Of a stretch of 64,000 bases of DNA, positions 1 through 8,827 are shown in pieces (position 1 is the first letter of the stretch; every line of letters begins with the position of its first letter). The notes beneath the pieces were generated by a model. The model ran no database searches, was not told the origin of the DNA, and saw nothing but the letters and a program-made list of their open reading frames with translations. Both the position numbers and the translations under genes were made by a program. Source of the DNA: RGIG9379 sp031553005 (GTDB lineage: Bacteria; Bacteroidota; Bacteroidia; Bacteroidales; Paludibacteraceae); the NCBI GenBank assembly GCA_031553005.1, contig JAVBMA010000010.1, forward strand, positions 62,001 through 126,000, written 5' to 3'.

Positions 1-410
1 GGTTTTATTTTACAAATAAGTTTTGCATAAGTCCCCGATAATTTACCATTTTCACCTTCTTTTCCTTTGTTCTTTCCTGCAACAGAAAAATCAGGACAGG
101 GAGGACCTCCTATAAACCCGGTGAGTTTATACTCCTTCTTTGATTCTTTAACTTTGTTTCTTAAATCATTAAGTTTCTCTTTTCCGAGAAAAGCTGTGAT
201 ATCAGAAACAGAATAGCCATATGCAGGCTTTGCTATATTCATTGCTTTACGGGAATACTGGTATATATCCATAAAAGGCTGATGAATTTCGTTTACAAAC
301 AATACATCATACTTACCAGTGTATTCAAAACCCAAGTCGAGAAACCCTGCACCGGCAAAAAAAGAGAAAATTCCTATTTTGTCATTCATATTAAACTTCT
401 GTAAGCTCAT
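1..410 (-). CDS. DNA (cytosine-5-)-methyltransferase, N-terminal part, runs off the left edge
   Basis: The first ~136 residues are readable on the minus strand without a stop. They carry C5-methyltransferase motif I (FFAGAGFLDLGFE, the AdoMet-binding loop) and motif IV (GGPPCPDFSVAG, with the catalytic Cys of the PC motif). In this family the enzyme methylates cytosine in DNA, usually within a restriction-modification system or as an orphan. The start is taken at 410, preceded by an AGGTG stretch; a second in-frame ATG at 389 (MNDKIGIFSFF) sits closer to motif I and is equally possible. A TAnnTTTG box lies 39 bp upstream. The target-recognition domain and later motifs are outside the window, so sequence specificity and any partner endonuclease cannot be judged. 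Confidence 0.9.
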   Translation of the reverse strand, partial: MSLQKFNMNDKIGIFSFFAGAGFLDLGFEYTGKYDVLFVNEIHQPFMDIYQYSRKAMNIAKPAYGYSVSDITAFLGKEKLNDLRNKVKESKKEYKLTGFIGGPPCPDFSVAGKNKGKEGENGKLSGTYAKLICKIK

Positions 411-448
411 GAAAACACCTGTCAAATGGCGTTTTCACATTAGCTTTG

Positions 449-456
449 CAAAGATA
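449..456 (-). promoter_or_regulatory. Bacteroidota -7 box for the methyltransferase gene
   Basis: TATCTTTG on the minus strand matches the TAnnTTTG consensus. It lies 39 bp upstream of the ATG at 410. No clear -33 TTTG is visible. Confidence 0.5.
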
Positions 457-542
457 CTACTTTTAGTTTTATCTAAAGACAGAAGGCAGAATACTTTTGT
501 TTATCAAATTCTTATCCATATTTAAAGCAAAACAGTTCCTTT

Positions 543-578
543 AACAGGAGTCATGAAATAAATTTCCTCACTCCTGTT
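543..578. terminator. Hairpin downstream of the small membrane-protein gene
   Basis: AACAGGAGT (543-551) and ACTCCTGTT (570-578) form a perfect 9-bp stem with an 18-nt loop. It lies between the end of the 617-1042 gene and the methyltransferase promoter. The T-run is poor on the minus strand, so termination is only a suggestion. Confidence 0.35.
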
Positions 579-616
579 TTGAGCTGTCTTTCTTGGTACT
601 TTAAATTAAAACCTCT

Positions 617-1042
617 TTATAAAATCATATATATTATTCCGATAACAGATAAAAACAACACAATGATTTTTGCAATAAAAAAACAGAAAGAAGTATTATT
701 TAGTTTTCCTCTTTTCTCTTTTTCCTGAGAAGCGATTAAAGAGAAATCAACCCCTTCTTCCAATAATTCTTTAATTTTATTATAATGATTTCTGTACAAA
801 ATTACTATTGTGAGATATTGAAGGACATCAAAAAAACAGTATATAACAAGTAATGCTAATACACAGCCTGCTTCGTTTTTCCAGTTTGCCGTACCATTTA
901 TATATACCATAGCCCAGACTATAGCTATTAAAGCAAATACTATTTGACGGCAAATGGTTGAACTTTCTTTTGACTTTTCAACATAAGTATCATTTAACTC
1001 TTTAAATAAAGAGTCTATTTCTGTATTATTTTTTTTCTCCAT
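617..1042 (-). CDS. Small membrane protein of unknown function
   Basis: 141 residues. A charged, soluble N-terminus (about residues 1-30, rich in Glu and Lys) is followed by three strongly hydrophobic stretches at roughly 32-50, 58-80 and 118-140, so an inner-membrane protein with three helices is likely. Between helices 2 and 3 lies a charged segment of about 35 residues. I do not recognise a family. The gene starts 5 bp after the stop of the zinc-ribbon gene at 1048-1302 and is probably co-transcribed with it. The DNA is AT-rich, as are the flanks, in keeping with accessory DNA. Confidence 0.6.
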   Translation of the reverse strand: MEKKNNTEIDSLFKELNDTYVEKSKESSTICRQIVFALIAIVWAMVYINGTANWKNEAGCVLALLVIYCFFDVLQYLTIVILYRNHYNKIKELLEEGVDFSLIASQEKEKRGKLNNTSFCFFIAKIIVLFLSVIGIIYMIL

Positions 1043-1047
1043 AAGAC

Positions 1048-1302
1048 CTATTTTTTAGTTCTGCTTTTTAATATTGATTTTATATCTCTTGTATTGACAC
1101 ATTTGCTTTCCAGTTTATCTCCCACTGGTTTCAATGGGTTAATTTTTCCAATTTTTGACATATTGATACATGGAGGGCTCAATGGAGGATAATTTCTTAA
1201 AATATATTCACCACATTTTTTACATTTATAAAATGTAAAATAACCTTTTTCAATTTCAACTTCATTTAAAGATTTACATCTTCCACAATACATTTTTTTC
1301 AT
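1048..1302 (-). CDS. Small zinc-ribbon-like protein
   Basis: 84 residues beginning MKKMYCGRCKS. Two CxxC pairs (CGRC near residue 6 and CKKC near residue 27) are spaced as in a zinc ribbon, with aromatic residues between them; a further pair of Cys occurs later. The C-terminal half is basic. The function is unknown. Zinc ribbons of this size can bind nucleic acid or act as structural partners. It is the first gene of a probable two-gene operon with the membrane protein at 617-1042. No convincing TAnnTTTG promoter was found upstream. Confidence 0.55.
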   Translation of the reverse strand: MKKMYCGRCKSLNEVEIEKGYFTFYKCKKCGEYILRNYPPLSPPCINMSKIGKINPLKPVGDKLESKCVNTRDIKSILKSRTKK

Positions 1303-1674
1303 ATTCTTTTTAATTAGATGTATTAATAATTATTTGAGTTTTATTCGGTTGAGAATTTTTTATTTTAATCGGAATCAAATCTTATGTATATCTTATTAGT
1401 TTTCTAACAAACAGTAAAATAATATATATTTACAAATATATATAAATATTTAAAAAACTTTATCCGAAAAATATTTTGTTTGGGAAAAATTATACAGGAA
1501 CGACATTATTTTTGGTCATCAGCCAGTTTGATGCAAAGCATTCCGAAATACGAGAATTTAAAGCATTGGGATAAGAAGGATAAGGACACTACGATACAGC
1601 AAATGGGATAATTAATATAGTTTTCAGTCTTGAAACACCTTTTATCCTCATATTTCCATTTAGTTTTAATGTGT
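1303..1674. other. 372-bp AT-rich intergenic region with a possible gene remnant
   Basis: Lies between the zinc-ribbon gene and the 3' end of the leucine-rich-repeat gene. On the plus strand, from about 1450 to 1608, there is a stop-free run with no good start, ending in MQSIPKYENLKHWDKK and a stop at 1606-1608. Its base composition looks more gene-like than its surroundings, so it may be the tail of a deleted gene. I do not recognise it. Nothing else is evident. Confidence 0.3.
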
Positions 1675-3534
1675 TTATTTTAAGGCAATTTTTCGAATAA
1701 CTTCACCCGCTTGCACAATGTAAATACCTGCCGGAAGCGGAAAAAATTCATAAACGGCAGCACTGGAAACAGATGCGCAGCAAGTACCATTCACATTGTA
1801 AATACGAATGGCAGCTTGTGGTGCATTTTCTACAATGATAGCTCCTTTATCTGCGGTTATGCGTATTTTATCTGTTTGAGGAAAGCCGTTTGCAGAAGAA
1901 GTGCTGTTTTCATATTCAATTATCTGCCCGAAATCCTGCCAGACAGGAGCGTTTTGATATAATGAGCGTGTGCCTTGTGGTACTTTCAGGGTGCATTGGG
2001 ATAAATTTACACCGCTGTAAATATTATTCACTACACTCAGGGGTGTTTGCCATTCTACAATTACTTCTTCCAATCCGGTACAGCCGTTGAATGTATAATA
2101 ATCTGCAATATTCGTTACACTTGCAGGAATAGTAAGGGAAGTAAGTTTGCTGCATCCGTCAAAAGCAAGCATTCCTATATCCGTTACTTGTTGAGGAATA
2201 TTGAAAGAAGCCAGGTTGGAGCATTTTTGAAAAGTAGTTTCAGGGATACTGTTTATATTTGACGGAAAAGTAACGGAAGTCAGGTTGGTGCAATTCTCAA
2301 ACACACCTATACCTATGGTTGTTACATTTTCCGGTATATCAACGGAGCCAAGTTTTCCACAGCCTGAAAAAGCGCCATTGCCAATACTTTGCAGGTTTTG
2401 GGGCAAATCTACCGAAGTTAAGCCACAATATCTGAAAGCATTTTTTTTAATGTTTGTTACGCTGTTCGGTATCGTTACATTTGCAAGAGAATAACAAAAT
2501 AAAAATACATTCTCTTCAATGCTACTGACACCCTCAGGGATGGTTATTTCTGTAATTTTCTGACAATCTTTGAAAGCATACATTTCAATGTTTCTTACGC
2601 TTTGGGGAATATCTATCGAAGGAAGATTAATGCAATTTTGGAAAGCTTGCAATCCAATGCTTATAATCCCTTCGGACAGAGAAATAGAAGTAAGGCTAGT
2701 ACAATCCTGAAAAGTCATAAATTCTATTGCAGTTACTTTGCTTGGAATAGTAATGGAAGTAAGTTTGCTGCATCCGTAAAAAGCGGTTGCTCCAATACTC
2801 GTTACACTTTCCGGAATACTAACAGAAGCCAGACTGTAATTTTCGCGGAAAGCGCCGTCTTCAATAGTCGTTACTGTTTCAGGTATCTCAAAATCGTGTA
2901 TCCCATAGCATTTTGCAAAGGCATTACTACTAATAACTTTCAGATTATCAGGCAAGATAACTTCTTTTATATGATTGCATCCTGAAAATGCAGAGGTATT
3001 TAATCTTGTACAGTTGGTAACTGTTACTTTTGTTAGGGTAGCCGGAGGATAGTAATTAGTAGTACTAAATAAAGACCTTAGATTTCCGCTTGTAAGAGTC
3101 GTGCCTGCAAAAGGAAGTGTGAGCTCGGTTATCTTACAGCTATCGTCAAAAATACTACCGATATAGGTCACATTCTCGGGAATAACAAATGATGAATTCA
3201 ATGAGCAACCCCTAAAGGCATAGTCGCCTATTTTTACAATGCTATTGGGAAGCGAAACAGAAGTAACTCCGGAACAATACCGGAAAGCATGCATGCCAAT
3301 TCCAGTTACATTATAGGTTGTTTCTTCGTAAACGACTGTGGGAGGTATGGATATATCCCCACTATAATCGGAACTGGCAGGAGAAATCTCTTTGGGGCTT
3401 ACCTCAACGGTATTTTCACCTGTGATACTGTAATAAATACCACCAGCTTCAAAATCATATCCTTGTTTTGCCCACATTTGAGCAACAGGTAACATTGATA
3501 GCAGTAAAATGATGTGTTTGAGGGTCGGTTTCAT
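1675..3534 (-). CDS. Exported BspA-like leucine-rich-repeat protein with T9SS-type C-terminal domain
   Basis: 619 residues from the ATG at 3534, chosen because a signal peptide follows at once (MKPTLKHIILLLSML, then a hydrophobic core to about residue 23). An upstream ATG at 3570 would put 12 residues before it. Residues ~70-500 are about 18 repeats of ~23 residues of the LRR_5/BspA type, with the pattern V-T-x-I-x-x-x-A-F-x-x-C-x-x-L (for example VTSIGATAFYGCSKLTSI). Such proteins act as surface adhesins. The last ~75 residues, with IYNVNG and LPAGIYIVQ, match the type A sorting domain that T9SS removes when it anchors cargo at the cell surface. It is the last gene of a minus-strand run with the vWA protein at 3598-6876. 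Confidence 0.88.
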   Translation of the reverse strand: MKPTLKHIILLLSMLPVAQMWAKQGYDFEAGGIYYSITGENTVEVSPKEISPASSDYSGDISIPPTVVYEETTYNVTGIGMHAFRYCSGVTSVSLPNSIVKIGDYAFRGCSLNSSFVIPENVTYIGSIFDDSCKITELTLPFAGTTLTSGNLRSLFSTTNYYPPATLTKVTVTNCTRLNTSAFSGCNHIKEVILPDNLKVISSNAFAKCYGIHDFEIPETVTTIEDGAFRENYSLASVSIPESVTSIGATAFYGCSKLTSITIPSKVTAIEFMTFQDCTSLTSISLSEGIISIGLQAFQNCINLPSIDIPQSVRNIEMYAFKDCQKITEITIPEGVSSIEENVFLFCYSLANVTIPNSVTNIKKNAFRYCGLTSVDLPQNLQSIGNGAFSGCGKLGSVDIPENVTTIGIGVFENCTNLTSVTFPSNINSIPETTFQKCSNLASFNIPQQVTDIGMLAFDGCSKLTSLTIPASVTNIADYYTFNGCTGLEEVIVEWQTPLSVVNNIYSGVNLSQCTLKVPQGTRSLYQNAPVWQDFGQIIEYENSTSSANGFPQTDKIRITADKGAIIVENAPQAAIRIYNVNGTCCASVSSAAVYEFFPLPAGIYIVQAGEVIRKIALK

Positions 3535-3597
3535 AATAATAATTTTTAATGAAATAAGAAGATTAGCCACTATAGGCTAACCTTCTTATTAATTGGA

Positions 3598-6500
3598 TTA
3601 TAGAATTATTAATTTCAAAGTATTACATTGCTTATTGTCCCTGTAAATTACTATCGGATAAGTTCCAGCAGGTAATCCTGAGGTACTTATGGATTGGTAA
3701 TAAGTTCCTGCCTGGGTTGACGGATTGTACATAATCGTTTGTATTATGGCGCTACTTGTATTAAGCAATACGGCATAAACATAAGTATTATCGTCTGTTA
3801 CAGGAATTACAAGGGTCGGATCAATAAAATTTGGAGTAGGGTTCGGGAATAACATAATTCCTGTACAAGGATCGCTGATGACCGTAGATCCTCTTACATC
3901 AAACTTATACTGAGCCGGAGAGGCATTCGTAGAGACAGTTACCGTAGCAGTCGCATCGGCTAATGCCTCATAAGTAATATCAAATTCATAATACTCTCCG
4001 GGATCTCTCAGTACATCGCTGGTTAACGGATTTACAACTGTGAAGTTTGCATTATTGACTTGGATTTTTTTAATAGCCAATACATCACATCCGTCATTCA
4101 CTATCCTGAATCTTTTGGTGACAGGACTGTTTGATGATCCGAAATTGGTATTATTATTTGTGGCAAAACTAGTATTACCATGAGGAATATCTATATTGTT
4201 CCCTTTTATAGTAATAGCTGGCGCTCCCGGTCCTACTGCTGTTGAAAGCCTGTAATAATGCGTGGTAGAATTAAATGTAAGCGAATTATTAGTCAGCCTG
4301 TAATCGGTTCCGTTACGAATCAACTTAAAAATAATTTGATTGCCATCCTCAAATCCGTCTTTATAATCATCGTTGGGATCGGAATCTCCGTATACGGTAA
4401 AATTAAACCCTTGGTCAAAGCCATCCCAAACACCTATTCCGGCAAGTTGTTCGTCATCACAACTGTTAATAAAATAGGCTGCTAATACATCTGTCTCTTC
4501 CATTGCCTGGCAGTTATGCTGTATATTGGCATAATTGGTTACGACAATATCAAGTGGATGCCCTCCCAATGAAGGATCTTGCTGGTATGTAGTATTAATA
4601 AAGTTCGGATTTGAAGGATTCCCTTCCCAACCTTTTGTTCCATAATTGTCTTCGGCTACAATGTACCATTCAAGGTCGGTTTCCTGAACTTCATCTTCTG
4701 GAATTGTTGCACAATAAGTATCACTGCCGGGAGCACATGGCAACATCTCTATCTCATTAAACCTGCTTGGCGTTTTATTTATCCTGTAATTTAATATCGG
4801 ATTAGCATTAAGATATTGTGTATAATCAGTAACCTCTGCGCAAATCGTAATCGGATGACAAGGTTTTACCTCACTAATTGTAACATTCTCTATAGATGGA
4901 GCCTGGTTGGGTAAAACCGGGAATGTCCATGCAAATACATTTTGATTATCCGGCGGAGAAGATACAGTATGATACACATCCCCGGCAGGTGTCTCAGTAT
5001 AGGTGGATGCCGTAAAATAATAAGACACATTGGGGGTTATAACGCTACTTGCAGGGACAAAAAACAAGAAGCTTACTTCATCTCCGGTTGCATTGATTGT
5101 ACCATTCGATAAATTTGATCTGACAGTATGATATACAGGTTCAGAATACCCCTTATAATAGAAGTCTATATAATCGAGCGTGTTGCCATTCAGAATTACC
5201 GTTACTTGAATAGGCACGGCAACATCCTCCAATTGGCTGACCTTATCCAGATCTTGGGTCTGAACAGAACGCACAATCGAAGGTGACTTTGACGGATAAT
5301 AAATTTGGGTATCTGTTGCAGACTGGTCTCCGTTATAGGTAACTGTTACGGTGTGATGGTCATTTGGGTCAACAGTTGCCGGGTCTACATCCAAACAATA
5401 TCGCATAATATACTTTTCGGTAATAGCTTGCCCAAACTTATTCAATATGTCATCATAGGTCAGGGCATCTATATCCTCAATCAGTCCCCCTGTTTGAGAG
5501 GCTATTGTATTAAATTCTCCGTAAGCAAATGACTCGTCGATTATAAAAAATGTCTGAATTCCTTTTTGGGATAAAGTATTTGCTACCCCGCTTTGTGTTA
5601 ATGCAGACGGAGTGCTGTTATCACATTCTTTATTATTCAAACCATCATTGACTTTTTCATCACCAATCAGTATAAATACCTTTTTTGTATTCTGCCTGTA
5701 ACCAAAGTTTTGATTAGCAGCCCAATTTAGAACCTCATAATAAGGTTCATAACCCCATAATGTACCAACATTTTGTGACCATATTTGAGACAAAAACTCA
5801 GCTTTTTCATTCTCTAGTGAATAAAAAAACTTACCCTGATATGTGGCTTTAGTTGCATAATCCGGACAGCTCGGGTAGCCTCCATAGCGCAACAATGCAA
5901 CCTTAGCATCACATTTGCCTTGTAATCCGGATAAAAGACTACCAATTGCAGCATTAACTTTTAGGATATCATCATACATACTACCGGAGTTATCGACAAG
6001 AAAGACAATATCGACAGCTTCTTTCATTGTTTCTGATGTCTTTAATATTTTTTGGCAACCATACCTTTCTCCGTAATCATCCAGCAAAGTGAAGTCACTG
6101 ACATCTAAATCATCGACAAAATTGCCACCTGCGTCTTTTACCGTAAATTCAACAAAAATAGCATCCGGAAAAGCTTCGGTATTGATACCCAATATTTCCA
6201 ATGTGTGATTTGATGTTGAGCCAGCCCTTAACATCGAATTTGATTTTGCTTTTTTGGTGGCTTTGCCTGCATTTGTCTCATTCAGGCTTTTAACGCCCTT
6301 GTACAATTCAATACTTGCCACCTGCCAACCATTGCCTTCTTCGCTGGCATCAGAGCTAAGGCAGAAAGAAAGCTGCACGCGCTTGCCTGCAAAAGCGGTA
6401 AGGTTAATGTAGTCTTCTATTAAAGAAGTTTTTCCGCTTTTTCGGTAAACTTCTACATCCGATGTAATGCCGTCAACTTTGACCCGCACGGAAATAAAAT

Positions 6501-6876
6501 CATGTTTTGTTTCTACTTCGTAACTTTGATTAATTTGCAAAATCAGTCTTTCATTATTGATAACGGCAGGCAAAGTAATACTCGGGCTTGTTGCTGTCAA
6601 TTGGGCATTTGCCGCATATCGTCCTGTTGCATACAGCTTATTGCCATTAACCGTTTGTAAAGAAAAACTGTTACTTGCCCATTCCGCCGATAATTTAGCA
6701 GCATCAGCCGAATATACATCACTTATTTTGATGTAAGACTGAGGCTTCGTATAAGCATCTAAAAACTGCCCCTTAGGAATTTCATCGCTTCCTTGTGCAA
6801 AAGCACCCGTTACGGACAGCCCTAAAATTATAGCCACCCACAACATTCTCATTATAAATGTATTATTAGTTTTCAT
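3598..6876 (-). CDS. Exported vWA-domain protein with ASH-like and T9SS-type C-terminal domains
   Basis: 1092 residues from the ATG at 6876, which begins a clear signal peptide (MKTNNTFIMRMLWVAI, cleavage near AFAQG). A vWA domain starts near residue 285 with an intact MIDAS metal site (DIVFLVDNSGSM). It is followed by extracellular beta domains, including a ~90-residue piece with IEMLPCAPGSDTYCATIP that recurs in the partial gene at the right end of this window. Near residues 900-1005 lies an ASH/choice-of-anchor-D-like Ig fold. The C-terminus (LFPNPTPNF, then GLPAGTYPIVIY) resembles a T9SS sorting domain. It is probably a surface-exposed adhesion protein. It lies upstream of the leucine-rich-repeat gene; a hairpin-rich 240-bp leader separates it from the gene before it. 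Confidence 0.85.
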   Translation of the reverse strand: MKTNNTFIMRMLWVAIILGLSVTGAFAQGSDEIPKGQFLDAYTKPQSYIKISDVYSADAAKLSAEWASNSFSLQTVNGNKLYATGRYAANAQLTATSPSITLPAVINNERLILQINQSYEVETKHDFISVRVKVDGITSDVEVYRKSGKTSLIEDYINLTAFAGKRVQLSFCLSSDASEEGNGWQVASIELYKGVKSLNETNAGKATKKAKSNSMLRAGSTSNHTLEILGINTEAFPDAIFVEFTVKDAGGNFVDDLDVSDFTLLDDYGERYGCQKILKTSETMKEAVDIVFLVDNSGSMYDDILKVNAAIGSLLSGLQGKCDAKVALLRYGGYPSCPDYATKATYQGKFFYSLENEKAEFLSQIWSQNVGTLWGYEPYYEVLNWAANQNFGYRQNTKKVFILIGDEKVNDGLNNKECDNSTPSALTQSGVANTLSQKGIQTFFIIDESFAYGEFNTIASQTGGLIEDIDALTYDDILNKFGQAITEKYIMRYCLDVDPATVDPNDHHTVTVTYNGDQSATDTQIYYPSKSPSIVRSVQTQDLDKVSQLEDVAVPIQVTVILNGNTLDYIDFYYKGYSEPVYHTVRSNLSNGTINATGDEVSFLFFVPASSVITPNVSYYFTASTYTETPAGDVYHTVSSPPDNQNVFAWTFPVLPNQAPSIENVTISEVKPCHPITICAEVTDYTQYLNANPILNYRINKTPSRFNEIEMLPCAPGSDTYCATIPEDEVQETDLEWYIVAEDNYGTKGWEGNPSNPNFINTTYQQDPSLGGHPLDIVVTNYANIQHNCQAMEETDVLAAYFINSCDDEQLAGIGVWDGFDQGFNFTVYGDSDPNDDYKDGFEDGNQIIFKLIRNGTDYRLTNNSLTFNSTTHYYRLSTAVGPGAPAITIKGNNIDIPHGNTSFATNNNTNFGSSNSPVTKRFRIVNDGCDVLAIKKIQVNNANFTVVNPLTSDVLRDPGEYYEFDITYEALADATATVTVSTNASPAQYKFDVRGSTVISDPCTGIMLFPNPTPNFIDPTLVIPVTDDNTYVYAVLLNTSSAIIQTIMYNPSTQAGTYYQSISTSGLPAGTYPIVIYRDNKQCNTLKLIIL

Positions 6877-7002
6877 TTTTCTGAATTTTAAATTAAACAG
6901 TAAAACATGTTTCTGAAAACGATATTCTTGGATGATAAGGCGGATATCAAACCCCAAAACCAATAATTCCAGCTTTTAAAACATTGGTAAACAATTTAGT
7001 TG

Positions 7003-7083
7003 TATCTTTGTTTCATGCAAGGGAGTACACCTCCTTTCTTTTTTGGGTTCCGTATCAGTGTGGCTGCACTGATGCGGAATTTT
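7003..7083 (+). ncRNA. Possible small RNA or opposing terminator in the vWA leader region
   Basis: TATCTTTG at 7003-7010 on the plus strand matches the Bacteroidota -7 box. It is followed by a small GGAG/CTCC hairpin with T-run (7021-7044) and then a 13-bp stem (7048-7060 with 7067-7079, one G-T pair, 6-nt loop) followed by TTTT. A plus-strand transcript of about 65 nt ending at this hairpin would be antisense to the leader of the minus-strand vWA gene. The -33 box is weak (TTG at 6984-6986). The hairpin could instead simply be a terminator. Confidence 0.25.
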
Positions 7084-7119
7084 ATGTTATATCATTACTT
7101 TTTATACATCAAATTGCCA

Positions 7120-8010
7120 TTATTTGGCGTAAACACTTGCCTTAAACGGAGAATTTACATCATTACTTCCAATGATTAACATACCGATAGGAGTAGCTGA
7201 TGAACCTCTGGTTACCGTAATTGTAGCGGTAGAACATGGCGCTAATGAAAAAGGCAGTGTTAAAGAATTACCCAAACTGTATGTATAACCACCGGAAATC
7301 TTAATGTGCGAAATATCCAAATTCCTTTCTCCTACATTAGCTAAGACAAATGTTTGTGAAGTTCCTTGTTGAGTATAGCAACAAGTCCTGCTATTTTCTA
7401 CAATAAAATCATCAAGATGGACTTCCAATGCTGCATTTGCAGACTTATTGCAAACCAAAGGCACTATTGTTCCGGTCTCTTCCGTAATAACTATATTGTC
7501 AATGATGATGTTGTAGTTACTACTTTCAGATGGTTTTACAGCGCTGCGTAAAAACTTAATCCGCACATTACTGCTTGTTTCGTTGATAGCTACACTATAT
7601 TGTTGGTAGTTTATACCTGAAACGAGTATTTTATCTACTGTAATGAAAGTTCCGCCATTTACTGATTTTTGTATTTCCACATAGTTACCTATAACATTAG
7701 AGTTCTGGATACGCGCATCAAATGTAAGTACCCCCGGCTTATTTATGGCAGGGCTAATGATATACCCCATATTCCTACTGCTGTAATTCAATACTGCACA
7801 TTGTTTAACTGAATTATAACCAGCTTGCACATAGAAAAAATCCCATATGCCGCTTGTGAGCGTAACTTGTTTTAAACCGCTTACATTAGAAGTGTTTTTA
7901 CTAAAATCTTCCTGCAACACAACTTGTGCCTGTGAAAATGCGCTGCCTGCAAAAAGAGGTAAAAGCAATGCGCATAAAACAACTTTGATGCTTAATTTCA
8001 AAAAATTCAT
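7120..8010 (-). CDS. Exported protein with jelly-roll and ASH-like domains
   Basis: 296 residues from the ATG at 8010, which opens a signal peptide (MNFLKLSIKVVLCALLL, cleavage after AFSQA). Residues ~27-185 start with VVLQEDFSKN and read as the jelly-roll fold common in Bacteroidota exported proteins (choice-of-anchor J type). Residues ~205-296 look like an ASH/choice-of-anchor-D Ig-like domain (FVLANVGERNLDISHI), related to the one near the end of the vWA protein. No T9SS sorting domain is seen. The gene follows the rteC pseudogene by 19 bp and probably shares its promoter. The role is likely structural or adhesive at the cell surface. Confidence 0.75.
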   Translation of the reverse strand: MNFLKLSIKVVLCALLLPLFAGSAFSQAQVVLQEDFSKNTSNVSGLKQVTLTSGIWDFFYVQAGYNSVKQCAVLNYSSRNMGYIISPAINKPGVLTFDARIQNSNVIGNYVEIQKSVNGGTFITVDKILVSGINYQQYSVAINETSSNVRIKFLRSAVKPSESSNYNIIIDNIVITEETGTIVPLVCNKSANAALEVHLDDFIVENSRTCCYTQQGTSQTFVLANVGERNLDISHIKISGGYTYSLGNSLTLPFSLAPCSTATITVTRGSSATPIGMLIIGSNDVNSPFKASVYAK

Positions 8011-8029
8011 TTTGTTTCGTTTTAAATTA

Positions 8030-8647
8030 TTATTTCCGTTTACCTTTAATTTCGTCCGAGTCATATAGTTTTTGCAGAAGCACATTTTTCAGCTTATCCA
8101 TATATATTGTCCGGTCGCCTTTTGTCCTGTTTTTTATATCGGTAAAAGTCCGTGAGAAGTTTTTTACTTCAAAATCAAACACATCTCCAAAAAAATTAAA
8201 TAAATCTTTCAGCAATACTTTTCCGTTATTGAAACAACCTGTCCCATAAAGCGCGTAAGCCAGTTCTACCAATTCTACCTCGGAGGCAGTCCACTTTAGC
8301 CTTGCCGGAGTTTTTTTTAAAATTCCCGGCAAGAGATTGTTCGTGTTTCTTTGTATGTAAATTCTCTTTTGCAAAACCGAGTTGCTCATCAACCAGCAAA
8401 ATAGCTTTTTCCAACAATCTTATATGTGTATTCTTTTCAAACACATCAACCCGCTGTAGCCATAAACTTTTAAGTTCAGCCTGCACATAGCATAAAGAAT
8501 TGTAAAAAGCATCCATATCCGCCGCTTTATGTCTTTCTTTAAATACTTTGTTTGCAAAATCGTCATAAGCATTTTCCAGCATTAAAGAATCTGAAAAAGC
8601 GGCATCTTTTACCAGCAAAAAAAAATTGTTTCAAATAGTCGTTTCAT
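8030..8647 (-). pseudogene. rteC: rteC homologue broken by two homopolymer frameshifts
   Basis: The C-terminal half reads LKWTASEVELVELAYALY, GCFNNGKVLLKDL and TFTDIKNRTK, the signature of the RteC family. In CTnDOT-type elements RteC activates the excision genes. The N-terminal part is in another frame. Joining them requires removing one base from an A8 run (coding strand, opposite 8315-8322). The start is also out of frame: ATG at 8647 gives MKRLFETIFF, then a T9 run (opposite 8617-8625) leads to a stop, whereas T10 would read straight on. With both corrections the gene encodes about 205 residues, close to RteC length. Both defects are single-base changes in homopolymers, so sequencing error, recent decay and phase variation are all possible. 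Confidence 0.8.
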
Positions 8648-8710
8648 GGTTTTTCATTATTAATAAACGGTTTATATTATAAAATATTCATTCCATTCAT
8701 TTTTAAATAA

Positions 8711-8724
8711 ACAGTACAGACGGT
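8711..8724. promoter_or_regulatory. Probable TetR operator at the rteC promoter
   Basis: The sequence ACAGTACAGACGGT fits an imperfect palindrome ACnGT-N4-ACnGT. On the minus strand it starts one base after the rteC -7 box TATATTTG (8726-8733). The same palindrome, at the same one-base distance from a -7 box, is found at 11995-12008 in front of the synthase operon. It also lies between rteC and the divergent tetR gene, so autoregulation is likely. Confidence 0.6.
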
Positions 8725-8725
8725 A

Positions 8726-8733
8726 CAAATATA
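8726..8733 (-). promoter_or_regulatory. -7 box of the rteC/exported-protein promoter
   Basis: TATATTTG on the minus strand matches TAnnTTTG and lies 79 bp upstream of the rteC start. The predicted transcription start falls inside the operator at 8711-8724. No clear -33 box is visible. Confidence 0.5.
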
Positions 8734-8773
8734 TTTATTTTTCTTAATTTACACTTGTATTTTATATATTTTT

Positions 8774-8781
8774 TATCTTTG
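8774..8781 (+). promoter_or_regulatory. -7 box of the tetR gene
   Basis: TATCTTTG matches the TAnnTTTG consensus and lies 46 bp upstream of the tetR ATG. A CTTG at 8754-8757 could serve as a poorly spaced -33 element. Confidence 0.5.
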
Positions 8782-8827
8782 TCGCAGAACTTTATTACTT
8801 TTAGTTTTTTTATTTCATATTATTATA

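Noticed and set aside
543..578. Hairpin as a riboswitch for the methyltransferase gene
   Set aside because: It lies upstream of the promoter at 449-456 relative to that gene, so it is not in its transcript.
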